Shown here piece after piece: positions 42,066 to 49,519 of a stretch of 64,000 bases of DNA. The translations under genes were made by a program, and so were the position numbers. The stretch covers positions 32,733 to 96,732 of the forward strand of contig CALXDD010000007.1 of assembly GCA_944386985.1 (NCBI GenBank). Reading direction: 5' to 3'. The DNA comes from an uncultured Oscillospiraceae bacterium (GTDB lineage Bacteria > Bacillota > Clostridia > Oscillospirales > Oscillospiraceae). The notes under the pieces were generated by a model, which did no database searches, was not told the DNA's origin, and was given only the letters and a program-made list of their open reading frames with translations. Position 1 is the stretch's first letter, and each line of letters starts with the position of its first letter.

Positions 42066-42790
42066 GCGGTTTCTCTTCTTTTCTCCTCTCGCCAGAGGGG
42101 CGTTTTTCCGCTGACGGGAGTCTTACTATTTTTGTCGGTACCCGACGGTGTACTGAATGGTGTTTTGCCTCCGGCGGGTAACTTTTTGTACGAGCAAAAA
42201 GTCACCAAAAACTCGCTTAGAACCAAGGTTCTAAGGACTCCTTTTCCTCCTATTATGGGAGGTCTTGTTCCGTTTTTGTCGTTACCTTTCAGCGGCTGAC
42301 ACTGCAAGGGGGTGACAATTCCCCTGTTTCCGCGCTTCAAGCGCGCTCCCCTGGTGGTTGTAGGAGCTCTGCTCCTCCGATGCCGAAAGACTTCCCAACG
42401 CCGCAGCAGCTCAACTGCGGAAGAAACGGTAGACGAAGGCATCAGCGTCTACCCAACAGTGTAGCGCGCCGAAGCGCGGTAGTAGTCTATACCGGACACG
42501 TCAACGGAGCGTCGGAGGCAACATGAGCAAAATAGTTAGGGGGGACTGACAGTACACGTCAGAATAAGGGAGTCCTTAGAACCGTTGGTTCTAAGCGAGT
42601 TTTCGCCGAGCCGCAGCGAGGTGTTTCGGAGCGCAACCGAGCGTAGCGAGGCTCTTAGCGCGGAGATGGTGACTTTTCTTCCGCAAGAAAAGTTACCCGC
42701 CGGAGGCAGAACCAGGTGTCGGTATACCGTCGAGTACCGACAAAAGCGTCCTTCCCTTGTCAGAGGGTCAAACACCAGGGGCACTGGTGA
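42066..42790 (-). repeat. R2: long palindrome-rich interspersed element
   Basis: The reverse-complement homologue of R1, between prmC and the DUF1385 gene. Terminal inverted repeats of roughly 100 bp run inward from TTTTTGTCGGTACCCGACGG (about 42107-42126) and its partner near 42720-42745, both leading into GCCTCCGGCGGGTAACTTTT and a hairpin. Interior hairpins match R1 in place but often differ in sequence while keeping pairing, e.g. GACTTTTTG/CAAAAAGTT here against CTACTTTTCT/AGAAAAGTAG in R1. There is no transposase and no convincing ORF. Confidence 0.8.
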
Positions 42791-42801
42791 AGAAATATCC
42801 C

Positions 42802-42860
42802 CTCACCACCGGTCCTTCCCCTTCTCCTCAGGAATCACCAGCTTCATCGCCTCAATGGCC
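42802..42860. repeat. Direct repeat, displaced copy of DUF1385 gene 3' end
   Basis: These 59 bp are identical to 43006-43064, which encodes the last codons and stop of the DUF1385 gene. This outer copy is detached from the gene by the 145-bp S_B insert and codes for nothing. Confidence 0.92.
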
Positions 42861-43005
42861 GCCCCGCAAAATTTTCAATTTTGCGGGGACCCCGTGATTT
42901 GATTCCCGTTTGGCCGAAATAAATCCGGCCAAACCAATTCTCCGCTGCGCTGCGAATTGACGCCGCTTTCGCGGCGAGCGAGGTGGCCACACCTCCTCTG
43001 CCCTG
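42861..43005 (-). mobile_element. S_B: structured insert with four hairpins and target-complementary tail
   Basis: This 145-bp insert lies between 59-bp direct repeats. In plus-strand order: GCCCCG start; hairpin 1 (42862-42873 with 42877-42888, 12 bp); the linker GGGACCCCGTGATTTGATT; hairpin 2 (42908-42916 with 42926-42934); hairpin 3 (CAATTC 42935-42940 with GAATTG 42954-42959); hairpin 4 (CGCCGC/GCGGCG, 42961-42976); then CGAGGTGGCCA (42979-42989), the exact reverse complement of 43060-43070 across the repeat/gene junction. The architecture matches S_A. There is no ORF. Mobility is inferred from the flanking repeats. Confidence 0.75.
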
Positions 43006-43064
43006 CTCACCACCGGTCCTTCCCCTTCTCCTCAGGAATCACCAGCTTCATCGCCTCAATGGCC
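43006..43064. repeat. Direct repeat, functional copy at DUF1385 gene 3' end
   Basis: The inner copy of the 59-bp repeat. It supplies the in-frame C-terminus ending KLVIPEEKGKDRW. Perfect identity to 42802-42860 suggests a recent event. Confidence 0.92.
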
Positions 43065-43963
43065 ACCTCGATCATGGAGTCGTCCGGCTCATTGGTGGTA
43101 AAATTCTGCATCCACATGCCCGGCCGGGCCAGAAAATTGGTCAGCGGATTGTCGTGGCCGCCCACATAGCGGTTAAACTCATAGGTAATTCCTACCACCA
43201 GCGGCAGCAGCAAAATCTGAATCAAAATCCGCAGCAGCAGATTGTCTACCGGCCAAATGGCAAAAATCACACTGTGAAACAAAATGGCAACAATAATTAC
43301 CACAAACAAAAAGCTCGTCCCGCACCGGGGGTGGTGCTTGGGCTGGGGCCGCACGTTTTCCACTGTCAGCTCCAGGCCCTTCTCATAGCAGAAAATCGTC
43401 TTGTGCTCCGCCCCATGGTAAGCAAACACCCGCTTGATATCCTTCTGATGGGACACTAAAATCAAATACCCCATAAAAATAACCACCCGCAGCACCGCAT
43501 CCACCAAATTGCGGATGACCTCGCTGTCGGTGAACCGCTGGACCAGACTGGCCAGGGTGGTGGGGATCAGCATAAACAGCAGCAGAGAAAAAGCGATGGC
43601 CACCACCACAGAAAATCCAATGACCACCTTCTCCATCTTCTCGTTGCCCAGCTTCTTGTCCAACCACTGCTCAAACTTCGAGGGCTCTGTCACCTCTTCC
43701 TCAGGGAAGTAATCCGCCGAAAACATCAGCGCCTTTACACCCTTGACCATGCTGTCCAGAAAGGTGACCCCTCCCCGGATGATGGGCAGGCCCAAAATGG
43801 GATACCGGTCCCGGATCATCTTCAGCTGCTCCACCTTGGTCACCAGTCCCTCCGGGCTGCGCACCACAATGGCCTGCTTCTCCGGCCCCCGCATCATAAT
43901 CCCCTCGATCAGGGCCTGCCCGCCGATGGAGGTGCGAAAGCCGGTCTGTTTTTCTTTTTCCAT
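43007..43963 (-). CDS. DUF1385 membrane protein (YqhQ-like)
   Basis: The 318-aa protein starts MEKEKQTGFRTSIGGQALIEGIMMRGPEKQA, the DUF1385 signature, and has about four membrane helices (about 118-142, 170-190, 225-245, 250-270), with the conserved YHGAEHKTIFCYEKG (about 184-198) and HPRCGTSFLFVV motifs. DUF1385 genes commonly precede prmC-prfA in Clostridia; a link to peptidoglycan or translation is unproven. The last 19 codons and stop lie in a 59-bp direct repeat duplicated downstream by S_B. Confidence 0.92.
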   Translation of the reverse strand: MEKEKQTGFRTSIGGQALIEGIMMRGPEKQAIVVRSPEGLVTKVEQLKMIRDRYPILGLPIIRGGVTFLDSMVKGVKALMFSADYFPEEEVTEPSKFEQWLDKKLGNEKMEKVVIGFSVVVAIAFSLLLFMLIPTTLASLVQRFTDSEVIRNLVDAVLRVVIFMGYLILVSHQKDIKRVFAYHGAEHKTIFCYEKGLELTVENVRPQPKHHPRCGTSFLFVVIIVAILFHSVIFAIWPVDNLLLRILIQILLLPLVVGITYEFNRYVGGHDNPLTNFLARPGMWMQNFTTNEPDDSMIEVAIEAMKLVIPEEKGKDRW

Positions 43964-44031
43964 AGTACCTATTGTTCCTTTCCAGGGCTATTCTATCACA
44001 GCTGCATTGATTTTGCAACAAATGTTCCATT

Positions 44032-45447
44032 TCATTGTGCCATAGGCAGCACGATGGTAACGATGGTCCCGCCGCCTACTGCGTTATTGATGTCAAACTC
44101 GCCGTTATGGAGATGGATGATCTCGTCGCACACCGCGAGACCAATACCGGAGCCCCGGGCCTTGGAGGAACCCTTGTAGAACTTCTGCTTGACGTAGGGC
44201 AGCTCCTCCTCCGGGATACCGGGTCCGTAGTCCCGTACAGTCAGAACGATGGTATCGTTCTCCTGACGGATGGCAGCGTCGATCCGCTTTCCCGCGCCGC
44301 CGTGCTTGGCGGCGTTGTCCAGCACATTGCAGAACACCTGCTTGAGCCGTTCCGAGTCCCCGGCGATGGGCTCGATGATCTGGCCGCCGTCGTCATAGCG
44401 GAGTTCAATGCCGTCCTGCCGCAGCAGGGCCCGGTAAGTGTAGATGGTGTCCTCAAACTCCGCTTGAACGTCGGCTTGCTCCACATGGAGGGTAAACCGG
44501 CCATCCTCCATGCGGCTGAAGTCCAGCAGTTCCTCCACCATGCTGGTGAGGCGGCGGGACTCCTTGAGGATGATCCCGATGCCCTTCCGCAGCTCCTCGG
44601 GACTGCTGTCCCCTGCCAAAAGCGTCTCGCCCCAGCCGTTGATGGCGGTGAGGGGCGTCCGCAGTTCATGGGACACAGAGGAAATAAACTCAGACTTCAC
44701 CTTCTCCGACTGTCCAATCTTTGTGGACATATCGTTGATGGAGTCGATGAGTTCTCCGATCTCGTCCCGGTATTTGTTTTCCACCTGGATACCGTAACTC
44801 CCGCCGGAGATCCGTTTGGCAGTGGCCGTCACCTCCGCCACCGGCTCCACCACATTGGTAATCAGCACCAAGTTGGAGAAGTACACCATGGTCAAAGCCG
44901 CTACGCCCACCAGCACGGCAATCAGAATGCTGATGAGGATTTGACGGTTGGCAAGATCCATGGCGGTTACATACCGCATGGCCCCCACCACCCGGCCGTC
45001 AAACTCCAGAGGGGCGGACACCGACATAATCGTCTGCCCTGTGGCGGGGTCCTCTCCCATATAGGGTTCAATCTCCCCCTCAGTCAGGGCGGCGGTGATA
45101 TCCGGCGTGGAGGGCATCAGTCCGGCGGTAACGCCGTAGGTAGACACCTCAATGCGCCCATTGCTGTCGATGAACTGCAGCTCCAGATAGTCCTTATCCT
45201 GGAAGGACTCGGTGTAGCTGCGGGCCATCTGGATATACTCGTTATAGCTGTTCATGGAGTAGGTATTGAAGGCGTTGGCCGCCTCCTTGGCCTTGGACTC
45301 CAGGCCGGTCCGCATACCGGTGTAGTAGTAGTTGGCAATACTGACAGAGAATACCGCGATGCACAGCAGTGCCACCATCACGATGGGACCCAGGGAGTTA
45401 ATGAGCCAGCGCTTGCGAAGGCCCTTGATCCGGATTTCCTTTTTCAC
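44032..45447 (-). CDS. Sensor histidine kinase with HAMP domain
   Basis: The 471-aa membrane kinase has helix 1 (about 14-40), an extracellular sensor domain (about 40-163), helix 2 (about 164-190) and a HAMP linker. HisKA has the phosphoacceptor in ISSVSHELRTPLTAINGWGE (His near 261), and the HATPase domain shows NVLDNAAKHG, DYGPGIPEEELP and GSGIGLAVCDEI. The start is a GTG at 45447 with AAAGGAGG 10 nt upstream. It pairs with the response regulator upstream, although an S_A insert separates the two. The signal is unknown; the layout resembles WalK/ResE-type envelope sensors. Confidence 0.92.
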   Translation of the reverse strand: MKKEIRIKGLRKRWLINSLGPIVMVALLCIAVFSVSIANYYYTGMRTGLESKAKEAANAFNTYSMNSYNEYIQMARSYTESFQDKDYLELQFIDSNGRIEVSTYGVTAGLMPSTPDITAALTEGEIEPYMGEDPATGQTIMSVSAPLEFDGRVVGAMRYVTAMDLANRQILISILIAVLVGVAALTMVYFSNLVLITNVVEPVAEVTATAKRISGGSYGIQVENKYRDEIGELIDSINDMSTKIGQSEKVKSEFISSVSHELRTPLTAINGWGETLLAGDSSPEELRKGIGIILKESRRLTSMVEELLDFSRMEDGRFTLHVEQADVQAEFEDTIYTYRALLRQDGIELRYDDGGQIIEPIAGDSERLKQVFCNVLDNAAKHGGAGKRIDAAIRQENDTIVLTVRDYGPGIPEEELPYVKQKFYKGSSKARGSGIGLAVCDEIIHLHNGEFDINNAVGGGTIVTIVLPMAQ

Positions 45448-45510
45448 TTGTACGGGCCTCCTTTCCGCTGACGGGATTCAAATTCAAGATGGCTTCAGCG
45501 ACAGAATCAG

Positions 45511-45572
45511 AATCCCCACTTATACCCACCCCCCACACTGTAGTGATATAAATAGGATTCTGCGCGTTGTCT
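45511..45572. repeat. Direct repeat, displaced decayed copy of response regulator 3' end
   Basis: These 62 bp are about 90% identical to 45724-45786 (five substitutions, one indel). Translated on the minus strand it still reads DNAQNPIYITTVWG, but a one-base change shifts the frame afterwards. It is a relic of the original gene end. Confidence 0.88.
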
Positions 45573-45723
45573 GCCCCGAGAAATAACATTTCACGGGGAC
45601 CCCCTTATTTGATCTTGGATGGGACAAATGAATTGTCCCATCCCAAGGTTTTGCCTCCGGCAAAACGCTTGTACGCCGCACCTGCGGCGGGAATCGAAGA
45701 CAACGCTCCTGTCACCCTCTTAA
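45573..45723 (-). mobile_element. S_A: structured insert with four hairpins and target-complementary tail
   Basis: This 151-bp insert lies between the response regulator and kinase genes. In plus-strand order: GCCCCG start; hairpin 1 (CCCCG/CGGGG and GAAAT/ATTTC); linker GGGACCCCCTTATTTGATCT; hairpin 2 (GGATGGGACAA 45617-45627 with 45633-45643); hairpin 3 (GTTTTGCC 45648-45655 with GGCAAAAC 45659-45666); hairpin 4 (CGCCGCA/TGCGGCG 45674-45689); then ATCGAAGACAACGC (45693-45706), the exact reverse complement of 45778-45791 spanning the repeat/gene junction. Same layout as S_B with different stem sequences. Confidence 0.75.
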
Positions 45724-46418
45724 AATCCCCACTTATACCCAAACCCCCACACTGTAGTAATGTAGGTAGGATTCTGCGCGTTGTCTTCGATCTTCAGCCT
45801 CAGGCGGCGGATGTTCACATCCACGATCTTCAACTCGCCAAAGTAATCCCGGCCCCACACCGTGTCCAGAATCTCCTCCCGGCTCAGTGCCTTTCCAGGA
45901 TTCTCCATGAACATCCGCATAATGGAATACTCCACCTGAGTCAGCTTCACCCGCTCCCCGTTCTTCTCCAGGGTGCGGTTGCGGGTATTCAGCCGGAAGG
46001 GGGGCTGTACAATCTCCCCGGGCTGCTCCGGAGCGGCCATCACCGAGCCTCCCGCCCGGCGGAACAGGGCGTCCACCCGGGCTGTCAGCTCCGCCGGTGA
46101 GAAGGGCTTGGTCACATAATCGTCGGCCCCGGTCATGAGACCCGTCACCTTGTCCATCTCCTGGCTGCGGGCTGTCAGCATAATGATGCCGATAGTGGTA
46201 TTGGTGGCCCGGATCCGCCGGCACACCTCAAAGCCGTCGATGCCGGGCAGCATGATGTCCAGCAGCGCCACCCGCACATCGGTATTCTTCTGCAAAAGCT
46301 CCAACGCCTGCTCCCCGGTCTCCGCCTCGATCACCTCGTAGCCCGCCCGGGTCAGATTGATCACAATGAACCCGCGGATGCTGGATTCATCCTCCAAAAC
46401 CAGTACCTTCCTTGTCAT
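45720..46418 (-). CDS. OmpR-family response regulator
   Basis: The 232-aa product has a receiver domain (1-120) with the acidic pair at 9-11, phosphoacceptor Asp54 in ALLDIMLPG and Lys in YVTKPFSPAE, followed by a winged-helix DNA-binding domain (about 130-232; ILDTVWGRDYFGELKIVDVNIRRLR). It lies between the lipoprotein gene (upstream) and its kinase (downstream). Its final ~20 codons are within the direct repeat tied to S_A. ATG 46418 follows GGAGGA. Confidence 0.94.
   Translation of the reverse strand: MTRKVLVLEDESSIRGFIVINLTRAGYEVIEAETGEQALELLQKNTDVRVALLDIMLPGIDGFEVCRRIRATNTTIGIIMLTARSQEMDKVTGLMTGADDYVTKPFSPAELTARVDALFRRAGGSVMAAPEQPGEIVQPPFRLNTRNRTLEKNGERVKLTQVEYSIMRMFMENPGKALSREEILDTVWGRDYFGELKIVDVNIRRLRLKIEDNAQNPTYITTVWGFGYKWGF
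45724..45786. repeat. Direct repeat, functional copy at response regulator 3' end
   Basis: These 63 bp encode the in-frame end DNAQNPTYITTVWGFGYKWGF and its stop. They are paired with the decayed copy at 45511-45572, 213-214 bp away. Confidence 0.88.
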
Positions 46419-46447
46419 CTCACGCGTCCTCCTCCTGGCTCCTGGTA

Positions 46448-47785
46448 TCAGTTATCACTGGCGGTCCACTCCTTGGCGATCAGCCGGAAGCCCTGGTTCA
46501 CTTCCTCCTGACTGATGGCATAGCGCCAGCTGTCATTATAGTCGAAAAACACGCCGGAATAGATGGTTCCTACCTCCCGCTTGAGAACGAACCGGTCATC
46601 CCGGGTCGCCTTGTACTCCCGGCTGTTGCCGGTGATGGTGTAAATTCCCATCACATCCCGGTAGGTGCCGTCGCTGGAACGGGCGGAGAAAACCGTCCCC
46701 CGCTCGTCGCTGCCCGACTCCTGACGCACAGCGATCTGACCATCCCATTGGTCCGGCAAGATCAGATACCATCCCTCATTGATATTGTGGTAAGTGCTCA
46801 CCACCGTCTCACTTTGACCTCTGGCGTTATAACTAAGCCAGTAGACCTGCCAGAAGAGCTCCTCGCTGCCCTCCTGGGTGTTGGGCAGCACCACCGGCAT
46901 GGGCACCTCCGTCACACCGTCGCCGTCGATGTCCACTGGTTCCAGAGAAATATAGCGGAAAATTTCGCTGGAGACGCCGGTAACGTCACTGCGGACGATA
47001 TTGGCGATCGCCCCCTGCTTATAGGTCAGAATATCGGTGATGGAGCGGGTATCCTCCGCCACGCCGGTGACAAAAAGGGCAACCTCGCCGTCCCGCAGGG
47101 CTCCGATGTCCATGCTCTTCAGCTCTGCCATGGTCATAGACAGGCGGGTGGTGGACTGGACCGACAGGTCCTCCCCCTCCCAGTCATAATACTCCGCCAC
47201 AGGATCCCCCTGGTTGTCGCTGCGCAGCAGCACGATTTCCTGGGTGAGGTCGTCATCAAAGTCCAGCACCTCATAGCGGGTATAAAGGCTGGACATAATC
47301 AGCCTCGGCTCATAGTTTTCTATGCTGTATACCCCCAGGGCCTGGATATCCGCGCTGACGCGCCAGCCTACGATGATCTCCCGGAGGCCGTCGTTGTTCA
47401 TATCCACATAGCGGATGCTGTAAATGGAAATTCCGCTGCTCTCCAGAAGAGCCGCCTGCTCATAGCTGTCTCCCACAGCCCGGAAAATATAGATTTTCAG
47501 AGGCTTTTCATCTGTAGCATTACGGAAAAACGCCACAGCCTCCTCCACTCGGTCCCCATCCAGATCAATCAGCTGCACCGACTGGATGTTGTTGCCGGAG
47601 GTAGGGGCGGCGTACTCTGCGCCGGCGGAGATGATGTCCTCAATCTGCTCCCGCAGCTCGGTGTATTCATTGGGCAGCTGGGGAAGGCTGTACATTGCCT
47701 CCGGAGAGGAACTGAACATACAACCGCTGAGCAGCAGTCCCAGCAGAGCGGCCAGCAGCAGTCCGATTCCCTTTTTTCTTTTCAC
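46448..47785 (-). CDS. Lipoprotein with FG-GAP/VCBS-like repeats
   Basis: The 445-aa product starts VKRKKGIGLLLAALLGLLLSGCMFSS, a lipoprotein signal with lipobox LLSGC (Cys 22). The mature chain contains several Asp-rich segments resembling calcium-binding FG-GAP-type turns (DLDGDRVEEA, DMNNDGLREI, DIDGDGVTEV). The frame is open to 48142, but the GTG at 47785 with GGAGG 7 nt upstream gives a proper signal peptide. It lies 29 bp ahead of the response regulator, suggesting the lipoprotein is expressed with, or modulates, the two-component system. Specific function unknown. Confidence 0.82.
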   Translation of the reverse strand: MKRKKGIGLLLAALLGLLLSGCMFSSSPEAMYSLPQLPNEYTELREQIEDIISAGAEYAAPTSGNNIQSVQLIDLDGDRVEEAVAFFRNATDEKPLKIYIFRAVGDSYEQAALLESSGISIYSIRYVDMNNDGLREIIVGWRVSADIQALGVYSIENYEPRLIMSSLYTRYEVLDFDDDLTQEIVLLRSDNQGDPVAEYYDWEGEDLSVQSTTRLSMTMAELKSMDIGALRDGEVALFVTGVAEDTRSITDILTYKQGAIANIVRSDVTGVSSEIFRYISLEPVDIDGDGVTEVPMPVVLPNTQEGSEELFWQVYWLSYNARGQSETVVSTYHNINEGWYLILPDQWDGQIAVRQESGSDERGTVFSARSSDGTYRDVMGIYTITGNSREYKATRDDRFVLKREVGTIYSGVFFDYNDSWRYAISQEEVNQGFRLIAKEWTASDN

Positions 47786-48163
47786 AGCCCCACCTCCTCC
47801 GGCAGATACCCATATTTTTAGAACTATAGTATAGCACACTCCTTTTCCCTTTGGTACCCCTCTTCTCAAAAACCCGGGGCGGAAATTGTAAACTTTCCTG
47901 GACGGCCGTCCCTTTTTCCCTCTCTTTTCTCCGGCATGCAGAGAGGAGGGACATCCTCTCTGCATCCCCCTCCTCTCTGCTGCATACAAACCCAGAAACT
48001 GCCGGGCAGCGCAAAGGGCGTGTGCTTTGTGTGCAAATATAAAAAGTTGTGGCCGCAAAGCGGACTTTGCGGCCATGTGGAACTTTCCAACAGTATAGAT
48101 GCCGGGAAAAGCCCCAAACATTGTTCCATCCTGTATTTTCATTCGGCAAAAACAAATCGCAGG
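47786..48163. other. Intergenic region between glycosyltransferase and lipoprotein genes
   Basis: This is 378 bp without a gene. It holds a minus-strand TATACT -10-like box near 47832, a 12-bp hairpin ATGCAGAGAGGA/TCCTCTCTGCAT at 47936-47965 with no T run, and the terminator at 48041-48074. Nothing else was recognised. Confidence 0.55.
48041..48074 (-). terminator. Terminator of glycosyltransferase gene
   Basis: The stem GGCCGCAAAG/CTTTGCGGCC (48051-48060 with 48065-48074) is followed on the minus strand by ACAACTTTTTAT, about 90 bp past the stop. Confidence 0.7.
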
Positions 48164-49453
48164 TCACACCGTTCCCGTCAGAAGAGGCATCAGCTGATTC
48201 CGGCAGATCCATGCTCCATGGTATTTTGTCCGCGCCCTGGTTTTTGCCCGCAGGCTGTGATCCTCTCTCATCAAGTTGACGATCACTCCGCCGTGCTCCT
48301 CGTAATATGCCTGTTCTGAGGGCACATACTTCTCGTGGGTGTCATAACCAAAATTTCGTCCGTCCCACCGCAAAAAATAAGCGCCCAAGCTGTCTCCCAG
48401 CTCTTTCAGGGCAGGTACTGCCTCATTGAGCCCCAGGAAATTTCCCCGGCTCGCCGCCTCCAGCACCGTCAGTCCAAAGGATTCGGAGTAGGAGGGACAT
48501 ATAAACAGATTCGACAGGCCGAACAATTCAAACACCCCGCGGCGCGGGAAGCCCTGTTCATACCCGAGGTCGGAGGTAAAGAGCAGATCCCCCTTTTCCA
48601 GCCCAAACTTCATCCCCTCGGTCTGAATCGTCTGCTTATAGATTTGACCGGGAATGTCGGCGCTGGGAAAGTCGCAGAAGATTACCTTGGTGCGCTGCTC
48701 CGTTTTTCGCTGGATCGCTCCGGCCAGGGCGGCGACCTTCTCAAATCGCTTTCCGGTGGTGAGCCGTCCGGGGTAGACCACCAGAATATCCGCGTTCAAA
48801 AGGTCGATCCTCTCCGCTACCTGCTGGACATCCTGGCTCAGCATCTCCAACAGCGGCAGGCTGTTGTATACTACTGCGCAGTTGCCCTGGGGCACATCGT
48901 ACTGCCGGGCCAAAGCATCGATTCCTGAGTAGGTGGGGTAGACAAAGCGGGTACTGGGCATGGGGGTAAAGCGTGCGGAAAAGGGCCACTCCATCTTTTG
49001 CGGGCGATTTACCGGCATAGAGTGGGTAAAAGCCAGGAATCTTACCTTTGGTAAGGATTTCTGCGCCTGGCGGACGGCCACATTATGGACCAGATGCCAG
49101 CCCTGATAGAGGATATCATGCATGATGCACACATCCACATCCCGGAGATACCGGACGTAGTCTTTGGCAATCCACTCTGCCTCCTCATAAAAGGTCTCGT
49201 GGACCGCACCTGTAGGGGCAGAGTAGTCGTGCCATACAATGGGCGTGCCGCCGCGGGTATTGGTAATCTTTACCCACTCCAGCCGCGGGTCCAGAAATAC
49301 GCCCCACCGTTCCTCATCAGGGCAGGTCTCGCTCACCAGGATTTTCAGCTCCACCTGGGCCTCCAGCAGCATCTTGATCTGATCCGCCACCACATTGACC
49401 AGGGAATAGGTGGTGGACAGACCTGCAAACATTGTCAAAATGGCAACTTTCAT
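48164..49453 (-). CDS. GT4-type glycosyltransferase
   Basis: The 429-aa product begins MKVAILTMFAGLSTTYSLVNV and has a GT-B two-domain layout. The C-terminal nucleotide-sugar domain includes VVYPGRLTTGKRFEKVAALA (about 245-264) and the acceptor-helix region SNLFICPSYSESFGLTVLEAASRG (about 328-351), with the E-x7-E pattern typical of GT4. ATG 49453 is preferred; a GTG five codons upstream is possible. It directly follows the Thr-rich surface protein gene, so glycosylation of that protein's Thr tract is an attractive inference. Confidence 0.82.
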   Translation of the reverse strand: MKVAILTMFAGLSTTYSLVNVVADQIKMLLEAQVELKILVSETCPDEERWGVFLDPRLEWVKITNTRGGTPIVWHDYSAPTGAVHETFYEEAEWIAKDYVRYLRDVDVCIMHDILYQGWHLVHNVAVRQAQKSLPKVRFLAFTHSMPVNRPQKMEWPFSARFTPMPSTRFVYPTYSGIDALARQYDVPQGNCAVVYNSLPLLEMLSQDVQQVAERIDLLNADILVVYPGRLTTGKRFEKVAALAGAIQRKTEQRTKVIFCDFPSADIPGQIYKQTIQTEGMKFGLEKGDLLFTSDLGYEQGFPRRGVFELFGLSNLFICPSYSESFGLTVLEAASRGNFLGLNEAVPALKELGDSLGAYFLRWDGRNFGYDTHEKYVPSEQAYYEEHGGVIVNLMREDHSLRAKTRARTKYHGAWICRNQLMPLLTGTV

Positions 49454-49482
49454 ACCAAATTTGCTCACTTTCTTGATGGACT

Positions 49483-49514
49483 GGATGGCGCAGCAGGGAT
49501 CTGCTGCGCCATCC
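49483..49514 (-). terminator. Hairpin between Thr-rich protein and glycosyltransferase genes
   Basis: A perfect 14-bp stem GGATGGCGCAGCAG/CTGCTGCGCCATCC lies 6 bp past the upstream stop. No T run follows, so it may be a weak terminator or an mRNA-stabilising hairpin. Confidence 0.45.
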
Positions 49515-49519
49515 TTAGC

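Noticed and set aside
24346-42902. Conserved peptide in both R elements (FRSATERSEALSAEMVTFLP)
   Set aside because: The translation is shared only because the DNA repeat is shared. It runs through hairpins, has no ribosome site, and the frame ends differ between copies.
42585-42902. 105-codon plus-strand open frame running from R2 into the 59-bp repeat
   Set aside because: It joins repeat DNA to an antisense copy of a gene end, so it is not a credible protein.
42802-43064. A short CRISPR-like array at the repeated 59-bp segments
   Set aside because: There are only two repeats per locus, 145-151 bp apart, derived from gene ends, with no cas genes and no leader.
42861-45723. S elements as group I introns
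   Set aside because: The complementary segment spanning a junction recalls a group I internal guide, but at ~150 nt there is no conserved P7/P3-P8 core, and removal would not restore the genes, which are already intact.
47936-47965. Terminator at the 12-bp hairpin upstream of the lipoprotein gene
   Set aside because: Neither strand has a T run after the stem.
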